Part shown: piece after piece, positions 25,901 through 34,901 of the stretch
Layout: each line of letters begins with the position of its first letter
Position numbering within the stretch: position 1 is the stretch's first letter
Source of the DNA: Planktothrix tepida PCC 9214
GTDB lineage: Bacteria; Cyanobacteriota; Cyanobacteriia; Cyanobacteriales; Microcoleaceae
Length of the DNA stretch: 64,000 nt
Assembly: GCF_900009145.1 (NCBI RefSeq)
Contig: NZ_LN889782.1
Span: forward strand, 493,589-557,588
Direction of reading: 5' to 3'
Translations under genes and position numbers: made by a program
Notes under the pieces: generated by a model
The model's input: only the letters and a program-made list of their open reading frames with translations
The model's database searches: none
What the model was told of the DNA's origin: nothing

Positions 25901-28042
25901 ATTAACTTGACGGCTTCCTTCTAGTAAATAATGTAAATAATCTTCCCTCAAGGAAATAATGACTTTTACAAAGGGGAGATTTAAAGCATCTTTTAAAAAT
26001 TCAAAAAATAGCTTTTGATTATTGGGAGACTGGACAAAAAACAATTCTTCAAATTGATCAAAAATCAAAACAGTCAATAAATTTTGTCTGCCATTTTCTT
26101 GGAGTTTTTCAATAACTTTTGTTAAAATAATGGTATAATTTTGAGGTTCTAGTTGTGTCTCTGCGTCATTGAAATCAGTATCTAAAATTAAAGGAACAGC
26201 AGGATTTAAATCCTCTAAGTCCTGCTTCATGATTTTCTCCTCTAACTCAATAATAAAAGAATTATAGGTTTTAATAATAATTGGGATACTAATGCGAGCA
26301 TCAATAATTTTTCGGAGTACGGCGGGAACTAATCCGGCTCTCAAAATCGAACTTTTTCCCACTCCTGATTGACCATAAATAACGGTTAATTTATGATAGT
26401 TACTCGCCATGCGTTTTAACAGATAGTTAATTGCTTCTTCCCGTCCTGAAGCGGTGATTTCATCGGTAAAATTGTCGGTAAATTGGCTGGGATCTAACGT
26501 TGAAGTAACCGCTTGTTTCCGAGGTTGTAATCGTCCGGCTCCGACAAAGGCGGTATAACCATAAGCACTGGATTGATTGCGATATTCCTCTTTAATTTGA
26601 AATGCTTCTTGATAATCTCCCCTTTCAAAATAAAGGTGACTTAAGGTTTGTAAAATATACAAATACAATCGGATCAAACTCACCGTTAACAAAGTCGTTT
26701 TAATGGTTTGAGCCGATGTTTTTAAGGTTTCAATCGCTTCTAATTTTAATCCTTGCTGTTCAAAAGCTCTTGCCAATACAAATAAACAAAAACTTTTGAT
26801 AACTGGAATGCAAGGATTATCGGGATTTTTTCGAGACTCTAGAACCAAAATTTCTAAGGAAACAGACGCTAATTCTTGAGTATTATTCCAATCCTGATCC
26901 GCCAGGGCAACAAAAGCGAGAAATCCATAATCCTGGGCGAGTTGAATGAGGAAACGATCTCCTAATTTTTGATGTAATTTTCGTCCTTTTAAAGCTAAAT
27001 TACGCAGACTTTTCCAATCCTGCAAATGGATTAAGGTTTCTCCAATCTTATTTAAAAATATAGCGACTAAATCAGGTTTTTGAGCATCTTCAAATCGTTT
27101 AACACACTGTTGAAAACAATCCCTTGCTTGCTTCCATTCTCGTTCCCCATTGCGATGACGATGTTGTTCTGCTAAATAACACCAACATAAGCCTATCTCA
27201 AACCAGATTAATCCTTGCCAGAGAAGGAAATTATCAGCAGTATCAGAAGAATTAATTAACTCCTGTAAAGACTTGCCATGCTGCGTTTCTAGGGCTAACT
27301 GCTGAGGATATTGTTGCCAAAATCTTAAGGCTTGTTGATACTGTTGCAGAGCCAGAGGAATGTGTTGTTGGGAATAAAAATAGCGACCATAAATCCATTT
27401 TAACTTCGCTTCTAATGATTGATCAATCGTAATTTCTCGCTTTTTTAAATCTTGATAAGCCGCCTGAAGTTCTGTTCCTGATTCTGAGCCTAAAATAGCA
27501 GCAGTAGGTAAAAATCCTTCTGCACCTGCGGCGAGAACTTTGGCAAAGACTAAGGATGATCTTTCCTCTAAAAACCGAATTAATTCATCGGAACTTAGCA
27601 AAAATTCATAGGTTGTTGCCCAACTGGTAAAATCCGGTGCATTGCGATTCAGTTTTTTCCATAATTTATCATTAATCCATAACACGATTGGAAAAGGGAA
27701 ATTACGAAAAGCTTCTCTTCCTAAATTCGCCGAATGTAAAACTAAATCTATTGCAACAACCGATTCTAATCCATAAACCATTAATACGGAAGGATAATTC
27801 GATTCTACTTCAGTTTTAATCGAACCATATAAGGTTTGACTTGTTGGAGAAAGTTGGAATTCATCGATGAGAAGGGAAGATTCTTGTTTAAGTTGAGTAA
27901 CAATTTGTTTCCGTAAACTTTCATAATTACACCGTACCAGCAATAAAGAAAAACTCCCTTGCATTTTCGCCAATGCTCGACCCAAGGTATGAATTTGCTG
28001 ATGATTATGGCTAATAATATCGTTTACGGGATAAAGTGCCAT
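22907..28042 (-). CDS. STAND-type P-loop ATPase with TPR-like region, transmembrane helix and 14 WD40 repeats
   Basis: A 1711-residue multidomain protein. Residues 1-160 form an N-terminal domain I cannot name (it includes LLLVRCNYESLRKQIVTQL and a strand VLMVYGLESVVAIDL). Residues about 190-490 are helical and TPR-like. The NTPase has Walker A YGQSGVGKSSILRAG (K563) and a Walker B-like LLTVLIFDQFEELFF, as in novel STAND/WD40 proteins. A Glu/Lys coiled coil leads to one membrane helix (FLGLIIGTVVIGVAGMFYF, about 965-985). From about 1053 on I count 14 WD40 repeats ending in motifs such as RTLKIW, KTVKVW and KTVKLW, enough for two seven-bladed propellers. AAGGAG precedes the ATG. Likely a signalling or defence sensor; ligand unknown. 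Confidence 0.88.
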   Translation of the reverse strand: MALYPVNDIISHNHQQIHTLGRALAKMQGSFSLLLVRCNYESLRKQIVTQLKQESSLLIDEFQLSPTSQTLYGSIKTEVESNYPSVLMVYGLESVVAIDLVLHSANLGREAFRNFPFPIVLWINDKLWKKLNRNAPDFTSWATTYEFLLSSDELIRFLEERSSLVFAKVLAAGAEGFLPTAAILGSESGTELQAAYQDLKKREITIDQSLEAKLKWIYGRYFYSQQHIPLALQQYQQALRFWQQYPQQLALETQHGKSLQELINSSDTADNFLLWQGLIWFEIGLCWCYLAEQHRHRNGEREWKQARDCFQQCVKRFEDAQKPDLVAIFLNKIGETLIHLQDWKSLRNLALKGRKLHQKLGDRFLIQLAQDYGFLAFVALADQDWNNTQELASVSLEILVLESRKNPDNPCIPVIKSFCLFVLARAFEQQGLKLEAIETLKTSAQTIKTTLLTVSLIRLYLYILQTLSHLYFERGDYQEAFQIKEEYRNQSSAYGYTAFVGAGRLQPRKQAVTSTLDPSQFTDNFTDEITASGREEAINYLLKRMASNYHKLTVIYGQSGVGKSSILRAGLVPAVLRKIIDARISIPIIIKTYNSFIIELEEKIMKQDLEDLNPAVPLILDTDFNDAETQLEPQNYTIILTKVIEKLQENGRQNLLTVLIFDQFEELFFVQSPNNQKLFFEFLKDALNLPFVKVIISLREDYLHYLLEGSRQVNLEAINNDILSKDILFYLGNFSETEAYNVIKSLTDRAHFYLEDALIQALVQDLAGDRGEIRPIELQVVGTQLQAENITTLEAYQQQGPKQKLVERFLEEVIQDCGPENEAMARFVLYALTDENDTRPLKTRTELIEELKQKLNPEQVLNCLDIILYILEKSGLVYRDVSPTGEFYQLVHDYLAGFIRRQNRNEQEEEIAKLQQEKAQLIREKEMSKKLAEEQEKLAKEREKVVEEQEKRHKAEEKNRRLERFLGLIIGTVVIGVAGMFYFNAQNQVKARIQALTSAKDALLLADQQDQLGVLTTTVQIGQNTLETKASEATKTEIAQGLMQMISRIQERNRLEGHQGTILGVNFSPDGKRIATASSDRTLKIWSLDGKLLTKPGQFPHTSPIKSVRYSPDGKIIATTTASVDDPNQNQVLLWTENGTPIPHRLMKHQEVINSISFSYDGKKLVTSSNDKTVKVWALDGTLLREFKGHKDRVFDAEFSPDGQKIASCSKDGELKIWSIDGTLIHSIKAHNQPVYDLDFSPDGKLIVSASGDRTLKLWNAETGVEIKVPLKGHNDDVLSVNFSPDGQFLVSGSRDRTVKLWNLKGILLKTFTGHRDDVWGVEFSPDGQTLVSVSADTTARLWDRSRDPLNTTLQGHTGRVWSVSFSPDNQILATGSEDKTVKLWGYQKPLQYSSKPFLTLQHPSKVNWVSFSPNSQEIATASEDKILRVWRKDGQLLQTLSGHTQAVKAVTFSPDGQTLASASEDKTVKLWDKQGKLITTLPHQDAVWDVRFSPDGKTLATSASTLKPTNQPPANGVTLWTKQGKQWQPTSKLPAENPVTTLSFLGNSQQLAVAVNDQVTLWELNDKKSHSSCPLGHHATVQSLSYYFQGQILATASDDKKVRLWQINDRLWDLSNCNGIEPLMVLEQNDFVNNISFSSGDAPLLAIAKDNGTVILWSLANLDLHHQMEQSCTWLHDYLTTNSTQLQEQNRNLCNYPVNTDSSRANGINK

Positions 28043-28379
28043 CGTTAAAAATCTCCTTGAGGGATTGTCATTAAACGGTTACTTTAGCAAGGGATAGTTA
28101 AGTTTAAATTTCTAATTACCACTCCAAGCAGTTAACAAAAACCCCATAGTTCTTGTTAGCCGATAAAACTTGATTAAGTTTTAACAATTAGAAATAATTA
28201 AAAGAATCAATATGGGATTTTGAATAAAAATTTAGGCACATTCCGCCCCTGCTACCTCTTTAGCCAAAGAATGGCGGATAGATTCCAGCAAAGGAACTCT
28301 AACAGGATACGGCGCGTCTGTTGAAACTTAGTGAATCGAGGGTTGATCAGTACCATCGACTTTCACCAAGGGTTAATAT
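28043..28379. other. Intergenic region upstream of the STAND gene
   Basis: These 337 bases hold the STAND gene's promoter side and little else. An imperfect dyad TCCGCC/GGCGGA (about 28243-28280) is the only structure I see. Confidence 0.4.
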
Positions 28380-28613
28380 CTAACATAACCCATTATCGTA
28401 GCATTCAGAAATCCGTCTGCTGACTTGGGGCCCCTTTAACAGGGATTCTAATGTTGAAGTCTGGGGCTGTATGGACTCAGAGGTTGAGGGTATAATCGTT
28501 GAAGGGGTAGAAGTTGCCCCCGGCGGATAAGCTAAACTAGGAGTAGCATTCATCACTCCAACTAATGATAATGCCATAATCCCACTGTATTTTTTTCTCA
28601 GGTTGTTCAACAT
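28380..28613 (-). CDS. Small secreted protein, hypothetical
   Basis: It encodes 77 residues. MLNNLRKKYSGIMALSLVGV looks like a signal peptide, with cleavage near SLAYPP. The mature part is Pro/Ser/Thr-rich, and the end (RRISECYDNGLC) has two cysteines. I prefer the ATG at 28613, with AGGA about 11 nt upstream, to the GTG at 28622. No family recognised; the low complexity leaves some doubt that it is a gene. Confidence 0.5.
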   Translation of the reverse strand: MLNNLRKKYSGIMALSLVGVMNATPSLAYPPGATSTPSTIIPSTSESIQPQTSTLESLLKGPQVSRRISECYDNGLC

Positions 28614-28916
28614 AATATTCACGTCCTAATTCTGTTAGTTTCTATTATCTGTAATTAACAACGCCTTTATTCTCTATCCTGTGACAGTTCAATTCTAAGT
28701 TGGGGCGGATTTTACTGCTCCCTCTGTATTCTAGTCTGGCTGATCAACGGTTCTACCGCTTTCGATGGGAGATCAGTCGCTAAAATTTTTGCCAGGGTTA
28801 TAAACACTTGAACAACTGACACAAGAGGCTAAGGCTACATCGAGCACATTCCTAGGGTTTTATCTCTTAAGCCGCCACAAACCGTTCAAGTAGAAATATA
28901 GCAAACGTTGATTAAA

Positions 28917-29168
28917 ATGTTTAATTTCAATACCCTTAATCTAGTATTATTCAGTGGAAAAGGGGGTGTGGGCAAACCCACAGGAAAGGGTGGTTTTTCC
29001 CTACAATAGGCCAAAGAATTTCCTGATGAACAAATCTTACTCCTTTCGACAGATCCCGCCCATTCCTTGGGGGATATTTGACAAATTCCCGTTACAGAAA
29101 AAGCTGAGAACGTTGGAAATTTATCCAATTTAAAAGTTAGAGCGTTAGATGCGGAAAAATTAATATGA
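28917..29168 (+). pseudogene. ArsA/GET3-type ATPase, 5' fragment with stop codons
   Basis: One frame reads MFNFNTLNLVLFSGKGGVGK, then a damaged P-loop, a TAG, AKEFPDEQILLLSTDPAHSL, a TGA in GDI*QIPV, and finally NLKVRALDAEKLI before TGA. This is the N-terminal 80 or so residues of an ArsA-family (TRC40) ATPase: P-loop, STDPAHSLGD switch I and the following strand. The remaining three quarters are absent. Two internal stops make it a dead fragment. Its end overlaps the next gene's start by a few bases. Confidence 0.85.
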
Positions 29169-29668
29169 TGAAAAATCCTTTCAATATTTTGCTTACGCTT
29201 CTCCTTCTGGGAAGTGGAGTTATAGCTTTTAATACTCTTCCCATTCCATTGGGAATTTCTGCAAGCGTGGCTGATCCTTCCCCAGAAAAAGAATTGGGTT
29301 TAGGAGAATTTCGCTTAGGAGATTTACCCTCAAAATTAGACGTTTTAGGAACACCCCTTCAAATTTTAAAACATCCTCCGGGGAACTATAATACCTATGC
29401 TCGACTGGTTTATCCTAATTTAATAGTTGATATCGGGGACGAAAAAATTGTGGTTTTAACGACCACTGATTCGAGTTTAGCCACACCGGACGGGGTGCGG
29501 GTGGGAGATTCTTTAAATCGTGTATTCGAGGTTTATGGTCAACAAGAACTTCACAGTCAGGGGGAAAATCAAGTTGTCAGCTATTCCTTTTCAGGGGGAT
29601 CGTATCTCTATTTTAAATTAGAGAGCAATCGCATTATTGAAATTAGTTGTGGATTTCTCCCGGACTAA
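29165..29668 (+). CDS. Secreted or membrane-anchored hypothetical protein
   Basis: The protein has 167 residues with an N-terminal hydrophobic segment NILLTLLLLGSGVIAFNTLP (about 7-26). The mature part is beta-rich: LGEFRLGDLPSKLDVLGTPL, YARLVYPNLIVDIGDEKIVV, then PDGVRVGDSLNRVFEVYGQQ. The repeated 'G(D)xL..V...YG' pattern resembles small lipoprotein/BamE-like folds. That is only a resemblance, and I do not assign a function. It follows the ArsA relic directly, so its original promoter context may be altered. Confidence 0.7.
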   Translation: MMKNPFNILLTLLLLGSGVIAFNTLPIPLGISASVADPSPEKELGLGEFRLGDLPSKLDVLGTPLQILKHPPGNYNTYARLVYPNLIVDIGDEKIVVLTTTDSSLATPDGVRVGDSLNRVFEVYGQQELHSQGENQVVSYSFSGGSYLYFKLESNRIIEISCGFLPD

Positions 29669-29681
29669 TTTTGAATTGATT

Positions 29682-30716
29682 TTATTGCCAGTCTGGGGAA
29701 TGTAAGCGTTTTAATTGTTGTAAATATCGAGTAAAATAACTCGGATCTAAACGGCTATAGTTAAACTGTTCTGCGTTAATAATACTAATTGCCCAAGCCC
29801 AAATATGAGCCGTTTGAGTTAAGGCTTGAATATTGCTTTTTTCCAGTTCAGTTAATGGGTTAATGCCTTCATACCCGACTAAAAAAGCTTCTCGAACTTT
29901 TTTACTCAGTCCCGACTGTAAGGAGACTTGTAAAAACTTAGCAATATCAAATGCTCGCCACCCATATCCACATTGATCAAAGTCAAATAGGGTAATTTGA
30001 TCATCGGAAGTAAAATGAGCATTCCCACTATGGGGATCACCCCAACAAATTCCCCAAAAAGGAGGGTTTTGAGGTAAATTTTGCAATTGAGCTTTGAGTT
30101 GAAATACAATGTCTGCTAAACAGTTTAGATCTGTTGGTCTTTTTTTTAAATGGGGAGCAATGGTTAGGAAGGAACTCTCTAATAAATAATCAGAATTTAA
30201 AGGTTGGCGTTGAACCGAAGGTTGAAAATTTAAAGCCACTTGATGAATTTTACCAACGGTCGCGCCTAATTTTAAACTTTGGCTGATATTCAAATCTCCA
30301 ATGGCAATTTGACCGGGCGCATTAACTAATAATACTGCATATCGTTTGCCTTCAGGTGCATTAATTTCAATGAATAATTCTCCCTCTGTTGTTCTTAAGG
30401 GATAAGCAACTGGGATTTGATGATCATGCAAAAAATCTAGCAATTCAAGCTCAAATTCAATTTCTGCTCGACATCGCCAATGTTGATGGGATATTCTTAA
30501 AAAATAACGAGAAGTTTGAGTTTTTATGAAATAAACATCACTTAACCCTCGATGCCAAAATTTACATTTTTCAACGGTATCAATAGGATAACAACTTAAA
30601 ATTTCACTGATTAATGCTCTAACATCCAGGGTAGAGTAACTAATCGGAAAAATATCATTATGTTCCCTAATTTCAGATTCATCCTGTTTCAAATTAGGTT
30701 GATTTAAAAGCATCAT
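29682..30716 (-). CDS. Aminoglycoside-phosphotransferase-fold kinase
   Basis: The protein has 344 residues of the APH/ChoK protein-kinase-like family. The catalytic loop reads ICWGDPHSGNAHF (D227, N232), and the metal-binding loop is ITLFDFDQCGYGW (about 244-256). N-lobe: FWHRGLSDVYFIKT and YFLRISHQHW with the ATP-lysine region atypical (Arg in FLRIS). Relatives include homoserine kinase II, the SrkA stress kinase and choline kinases; the substrate cannot be chosen from sequence. Monocistronic, on the minus strand, convergent with the secreted protein upstream. Confidence 0.82.
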   Translation of the reverse strand: MMLLNQPNLKQDESEIREHNDIFPISYSTLDVRALISEILSCYPIDTVEKCKFWHRGLSDVYFIKTQTSRYFLRISHQHWRCRAEIEFELELLDFLHDHQIPVAYPLRTTEGELFIEINAPEGKRYAVLLVNAPGQIAIGDLNISQSLKLGATVGKIHQVALNFQPSVQRQPLNSDYLLESSFLTIAPHLKKRPTDLNCLADIVFQLKAQLQNLPQNPPFWGICWGDPHSGNAHFTSDDQITLFDFDQCGYGWRAFDIAKFLQVSLQSGLSKKVREAFLVGYEGINPLTELEKSNIQALTQTAHIWAWAISIINAEQFNYSRLDPSYFTRYLQQLKRLHSPDWQ

Positions 30717-31109
30717 ATTGGTTTTAGGGGGGTAGGGAATAGTCCTGAATGGAGGATAGATGAGGATTTGGGTGAAACAACCCCAATAGTTGACGATTTC
30801 ACTCTTCCCACCGGACAGCGTACTATCCTCATCGACTCAGGATTTATTTTTAAGTATGATTCAAAATTAGGAAAATAGAATATTTTTTATGTAGAGTTTA
30901 ATTTTTTTTACGGATTTAATAAAAATCCATATTAGTTCAACTTTCTTTACTAATTTCTGGACTTTAATTGCCTCTCTTTTTGACTTTGAAGAGGATGTTT
31001 CTAAGATAATCTAAAAATCATAGTTTGTCAAGAATTTCAGTTACTTTAGATACAAAATTAATGAGTTGGGTGGTGCGTGGAACTTGACCTGACGCACCCG
31101 ATGAAGATT
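30717..31109. other. Intergenic region between APH-fold kinase and ABC ATPase
   Basis: These 393 bases lack a gene. An imperfect inverted repeat with words TCCTGA...GAGGATAG (about 30741-30765) and its partner (about 30823-30845) is visible. The rest is AT-rich (30846-31040). Confidence 0.4.
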
Positions 31110-32249
31110 TTAAGGATAGAGAGTATCGCCTGTTGTGGAATTAAAGATTAAAATCTGATTCAAATCTAGTTTGATGGTTAAGCGATCGCCGGGATGAAGG
31201 TGATGGTGAATAGGGACTTGAAATTGAATAGAATATTGTTCATGGGGTTGCGAAGAATTAGGAATATAAGCGCGAACTAATATTTCTCGACCCAAGGGTT
31301 CGACAACACTAACTTCCACATCCAGGGGGACTTTTTCAAAAGCCCAAACATCTTGTTGTAAATCATCAATAACATTCTCGGAAGTGATAAATTGAATATG
31401 TTCAGGACGAATACCTAAATCAAATTTTTGACCCTCCTGGGGTTGTAATTTTTCTCGAATTGCGCTTGGACAAGTTAAGGATTGATTGGCAATCCAAAAT
31501 AAACTATTTCCATAGGTAATGGGTAAAATATTCATTGGAGGATTGCCTAAAAAAGTGGCAACCATCCGATTTTTAGGTCGAGAATAAACCCTTTGTGGAT
31601 CACCGATTTGTTGAATTTTTCCTTGATGGAGAATTACCAGTTTATCGGCTAAAGTCATCGCCTCTACTTGATCATGGGTAACATAAATGGTTGTAATTCC
31701 TAAACGCTGATGCAGTTGTTTAAGTTCGGCACGGGTATCATCTCGCAGTTGAGCATCTAAATTTGATAAAGGTTCATCTAATAGGAAAACTTTCGGTTCA
31801 CGGGCGATCGCTCGTCCTAATGCTACCCGTTGTTGTTGTCCTCCTGAAAGTTGTTTGGGTTTGCGATTTAATAAATGTTCAATGGAAAGAGATTGAGCTA
31901 CTTTTTGAATAATTTCTTGCGTTTTTGTTGGGTCAACTCCCCGCATTTTTAAGCCGAACGCTAAATTTTCAGCAACACTGAGATGGGGATAAAGAGCATA
32001 ATTTTGAAATACCATTGCCACATCTCGTTTACGCGCGGGAATCTCATTCACTAAGGTATTATCAATATAAACATTGCCAGAAGTAGCTGTTTCTAACCCA
32101 GCAATGGTTCTTAAAATTGTTGATTTTCCACAACCCGATGGCCCTACTAACACCCAGAATTCTCCATCGGGAACTTCAAAATTAATCTCTTCAATTGCAA
32201 GGGTGGTATGATAACGTCGGGTAATATTTTCTAAACGAACATTTGCCAT
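31110..32249 (-). CDS. ABC importer ATP-binding protein, MalK/UgpC-like
   Basis: The protein has 379 residues. Walker A GPSGCGKST (36-44), signature LSGGQQQRVALGRAI (about 134-148), Walker B VFLLDEPLSNLD and the switch His in YVTHDQVEAMTL are complete. A C-terminal TOBE/OB region (about 240-379) with LGIRPEHIQF and DRLTIKLDLNQILIF is typical of MalK, UgpC and SugC, which energise sugar or glycerol-3-phosphate uptake. No permease or binding protein is adjacent, so it may serve partners elsewhere. Confidence 0.92.
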   Translation of the reverse strand: MANVRLENITRRYHTTLAIEEINFEVPDGEFWVLVGPSGCGKSTILRTIAGLETATSGNVYIDNTLVNEIPARKRDVAMVFQNYALYPHLSVAENLAFGLKMRGVDPTKTQEIIQKVAQSLSIEHLLNRKPKQLSGGQQQRVALGRAIAREPKVFLLDEPLSNLDAQLRDDTRAELKQLHQRLGITTIYVTHDQVEAMTLADKLVILHQGKIQQIGDPQRVYSRPKNRMVATFLGNPPMNILPITYGNSLFWIANQSLTCPSAIREKLQPQEGQKFDLGIRPEHIQFITSENVIDDLQQDVWAFEKVPLDVEVSVVEPLGREILVRAYIPNSSQPHEQYSIQFQVPIHHHLHPGDRLTIKLDLNQILIFNSTTGDTLYP

Positions 32250-32286
32250 TAGTAATCCATTAAAATAGAATAATTTTTTTTCAGCG

Positions 32287-32859
32287 TTAATCAGCCAGTT
32301 TAACTAATTGTTCAAGCTCAGAAACAACCCGATCTAATTCTTCAACTAAAGGTGTTGATTCCACTTGACGAAAGGCATCTACCAAGGATCGATAGTACCA
32401 TAAAGTTCCTTCTTTTTTGCCTGTAAATCTTTGCCATAAATTCTCCCCGATTTGACGATAATCTTTTAAAATCGATTGAGCATTATAGAGTTTATCAGCC
32501 GCAGAAACCAACCGCACCGAAGCAGAAGCGTGGGGAATATGGGCAATATACTCTTCTTTTCGTTGTCGCCAAGGAGGTTTAGGGGTAATATCAGTATCGG
32601 TACATCCTTCAACAATTTGGGCGACGGTTTCCCCAAAACGGTGTTGAATTTCGTCTCGAATTTTAGCACCTCCTTGGTCTTCAATTGCATCATGTAAAAG
32701 GGCTGCCATCGCTTCTGATTCGTTAGCCCCATATTCTAAAGCAATACTGGCAACTCCCAACAGATGAGCAATATAAGGCACTCCTGAACCTTTACGAATT
32801 TGGGTGGCGTGGAGTTGCGCTGCATAAACTAAGGCTTCGGTAAATTTGTCGGAAAGCAT
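32287..32859 (-). CDS. HD-domain phosphohydrolase
   Basis: It encodes 190 residues from an ATG at 32859; a longer reading from 32907 adds 16 residues and neither start has a clear Shine-Dalgarno. HD motif residues: HATQIRKGSGVPYIAHLLGV (first His), then AALLHDAIEDQGG (HD pair) and VSAADKLYNAQSIL (last Asp). This resembles the RelA/SpoT-type N-terminal HD hydrolase and MESH1-like single-domain enzymes, which remove pyrophosphate from (p)ppGpp or NADPH phosphate. It is divergent from thyX, about 110 bp away. Confidence 0.82.
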   Translation of the reverse strand: MLSDKFTEALVYAAQLHATQIRKGSGVPYIAHLLGVASIALEYGANESEAMAALLHDAIEDQGGAKIRDEIQHRFGETVAQIVEGCTDTDITPKPPWRQRKEEYIAHIPHASASVRLVSAADKLYNAQSILKDYRQIGENLWQRFTGKKEGTLWYYRSLVDAFRQVESTPLVEELDRVVSELEQLVKLAD

Positions 32860-32971
32860 AATTAAGAATTCTGTGGTTAATCTTAAAAATAACTTAAATT
32901 GATCCATTTGGTGCTTTAATGTTAAAGGCTTAAAATTGTAAAGTGTTTAATTGGGTTGGTTGTGATCAAAA

Positions 32972-33694
32972 ATGGATCGATTTCGTGTAGAAGTAATTGC
33001 TAAAACTCCCTTTCCTCAGCAGGTGATTTACGCTGCAATGCACCAAGATTATAGCGATCAGTTTGTTGTTGAGGAACGAGAATCTTGGCCGTCTGAAGAC
33101 AAAGCTGGGGAAATCATTGTTAAGCGTTTATTAGCGGGTGAACGGGGACATTATGGGCCGTTAGAACACTGTCAAATTGTGTTTAATTGTGGTTATTTTC
33201 CCCATAGTGTGATGCAGCAAGCGAGAACTCACAGGATAGGGATTAGTTTTGATTGTCAATCGTACCGCTATACTTCTGGAAAAGTATTAGCTGTTGCTGA
33301 AGGAAAAGTAGATATTGAAGAAGCTTTTTATTTACGTCCAGTGGGTTATTATAGCGATCGCCAAGGGAAAAAATATTACTATTCTCCTGAACAGCGCCAA
33401 CAGGATTTAAACTGGTGTTTTGAAGCAGCAAAACGCTATAAAATTGATATTGAAAACGGAATGTCCGAAGAACACGCACGGGGAAAAGTTCCCTTTGATT
33501 ATCGTCAACATTTTGTTGTCAGTTTTACCTTAAGGGCGTTATTACATTTTCTGGATTTACGGTTTAAAAAAGATGCTCAGTTAGAAATCCAAAAACTCTG
33601 TGATTTAATGTGGCCTCATGTGGAAGACTGGGTTCCTGATATTGCTAAATGGTATGAACACACTCGCCTTGGAAAAGCTCGACTTGCACCGTAA
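32972..33694 (+). CDS. thyX: Flavin-dependent thymidylate synthase ThyX
   Basis: ThyX methylates dUMP to dTMP using FAD, NADPH and methylene-tetrahydrofolate. The 240-residue protein has the family signature in [24 protein letters not shown] takes the place of RHR, and the S-x-R-Y tail is present. Other regions fit: [13 protein letters not shown] and [17 protein letters not shown]. It leads a run dut, dCMP deaminase, adenylate-kinase-like on the same strand, all in deoxynucleotide metabolism. Confidence 0.95.
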   Translation: MDRFRVEVIAKTPFPQQVIYAAMHQDYSDQFVVEERESWPSEDKAGEIIVKRLLAGERGHYGPLEHCQIVFNCGYFPHSVMQQARTHRIGISFDCQSYRYTSGKVLAVAEGKVDIEEAFYLRPVGYYSDRQGKKYYYSPEQRQQDLNWCFEAAKRYKIDIENGMSEEHARGKVPFDYRQHFVVSFTLRALLHFLDLRFKKDAQLEIQKLCDLMWPHVEDWVPDIAKWYEHTRLGKARLAP

Positions 33695-33696
33695 TT

Positions 33697-33775
33697 CAGT
33701 TATCAGTTATCAGTTATCAGTTATCAGTTATCAGTTATCAGTTGTCAGCTTATTTCCTATTCCCTATTCCCTATT
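33697..33775. repeat. Two adjacent heptamer tandem repeats between thyX and dut
   Basis: (CAGTTAT)n runs from 33697 to about 33745, six perfect units plus one changed. It is followed by about three units of TATTCCC (about 33752-33775), ending right at the dut start codon. Both are STRR-type heptamers. Translating through them gives [14 protein letters not shown], which is not part of dUTPase. Confidence 0.92.
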
Positions 33776-33776
33776 T

Positions 33777-34223
33777 ATGAAATTAAACATTTTGAAACTG
33801 AAAGAAGAAGCAATTTTACCTCAATATGCTCATATTGGGGATGCGGGATTAGATTTATTTTCCCTAGCTGATACAACAATTGAACCTGGAGAAAGTCAAT
33901 TAATTCCGACTGGAATTGCCATTGAATTACCCCTAGGAACAGAAGCCCAAATTCGGCCCAGAAGTGGGTTGGCTTTGAAACATCAAATCACCGTTTTGAA
34001 TACCCCTGGAACCATTGATGCGGGATATCGGGGAGAAATTGGAGTGATTTTGATCAATCATGGTAAAACATCCTTTAATATTACTAAAGGAATGAAAATC
34101 GCTCAAATGGTAATTGCACCTGTTTTGCAGGTTGAGATTGAAGAAGTTCAACAGTTAAGTGATACCACAAGACGCGATAATGGATTTGGGTCTACGGGAT
34201 TAACATCCGCAAAACTCAACTAA
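33777..34223 (+). CDS. dut: dUTP diphosphatase (trimeric dUTPase)
   Basis: Dut hydrolyses dUTP to dUMP, which keeps uracil out of DNA and feeds ThyX. It encodes 148 residues from the ATG at 33777; a longer open frame back to 33618 runs through thyX and the heptamer repeats and is not credible. The five trimeric dUTPase motifs are present: [35 protein letters not shown], the GMKIAQMVI segment, and [10 protein letters not shown] at the C-terminus. It is the partner of thyX upstream. Confidence 0.95.
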   Translation: MKLNILKLKEEAILPQYAHIGDAGLDLFSLADTTIEPGESQLIPTGIAIELPLGTEAQIRPRSGLALKHQITVLNTPGTIDAGYRGEIGVILINHGKTSFNITKGMKIAQMVIAPVLQVEIEEVQQLSDTTRRDNGFGSTGLTSAKLN

Positions 34224-34236
34224 TTTTTACTGTTTT

Positions 34237-34809
34237 ATGGGTATGGAAAATTCACCTGAAACCTATCAACCGCCCCTACGACCCACTTGGGATGAGTATT
34301 TTATGATGATGGCTAAACTGGTCGCCACACGCTCGACCTGTTTAGTGTTTCCGGTGGGTGCAGTCATTGTTAAAGATCGACAAATCGTTGCTACGGGTTA
34401 CAATGGTTCGCCCTCCGGTTCCATTCACTGCACGACTCAGGGCTATTGCTATCCGGGGTTAAGTACCTGTGATGCCAGTCCAGTTTTACCCTCTCGTGCG
34501 GTTCATGCTGAAGCCAATGCGATCGCTCAAGCCGCGAAACATGGAATTTCTTGTGGGGGAGCCAGTATTTATGTTACCTTAGAACCTTGTATTTCCTGTT
34601 TAAAATTAATTATTTCTACAGGAATTAAAGAAATCTTTTATGAGACTATTTTTAATAGCGGGGAAAAGGCAATGGTACGAGATTTATATATTAATGATGG
34701 CTTAGTGACATTAAAACAGATTTATCTTTCTGAAGAAATTACTCAAAAAGGAGCCTCATTTTTATTAAATCCGACTTCAGTTTCGACAATGGTTAAAGGG
34801 GGACAATAG
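34237..34809 (+). CDS. dCMP deaminase family protein (ComEB-like)
   Basis: The protein has 190 residues. The cytidine/deoxycytidylate deaminase zinc site is HAEANA (H90, E92) and PCISC (C118, C121). GYNGSPSGSIHC and a Cys-rich insert (CYPGLSTCD) match dCMP deaminases rather than free-cytidine enzymes. It turns dCMP into dUMP, the substrate of ThyX. The 13-nt gap after dut suggests a shared transcript. Confidence 0.92.
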   Translation: MGMENSPETYQPPLRPTWDEYFMMMAKLVATRSTCLVFPVGAVIVKDRQIVATGYNGSPSGSIHCTTQGYCYPGLSTCDASPVLPSRAVHAEANAIAQAAKHGISCGGASIYVTLEPCISCLKLIISTGIKEIFYETIFNSGEKAMVRDLYINDGLVTLKQIYLSEEITQKGASFLLNPTSVSTMVKGGQ

Positions 34810-34901
34810 ATCATAAAGTTAGATTGATTTTTGGGATTTCAGGAATTAAATTCAGTGATTTTAATAAGGGTCAGATTTCAACATCGGAGGAGCTAAATAT
34901 T

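Noticed and set aside
33618..33776. Longer dUTPase start running through thyX and heptamers
   Set aside because: The extension translates tandem repeats and overlaps thyX out of frame; the ATG at 33777 gives a normal dUTPase.
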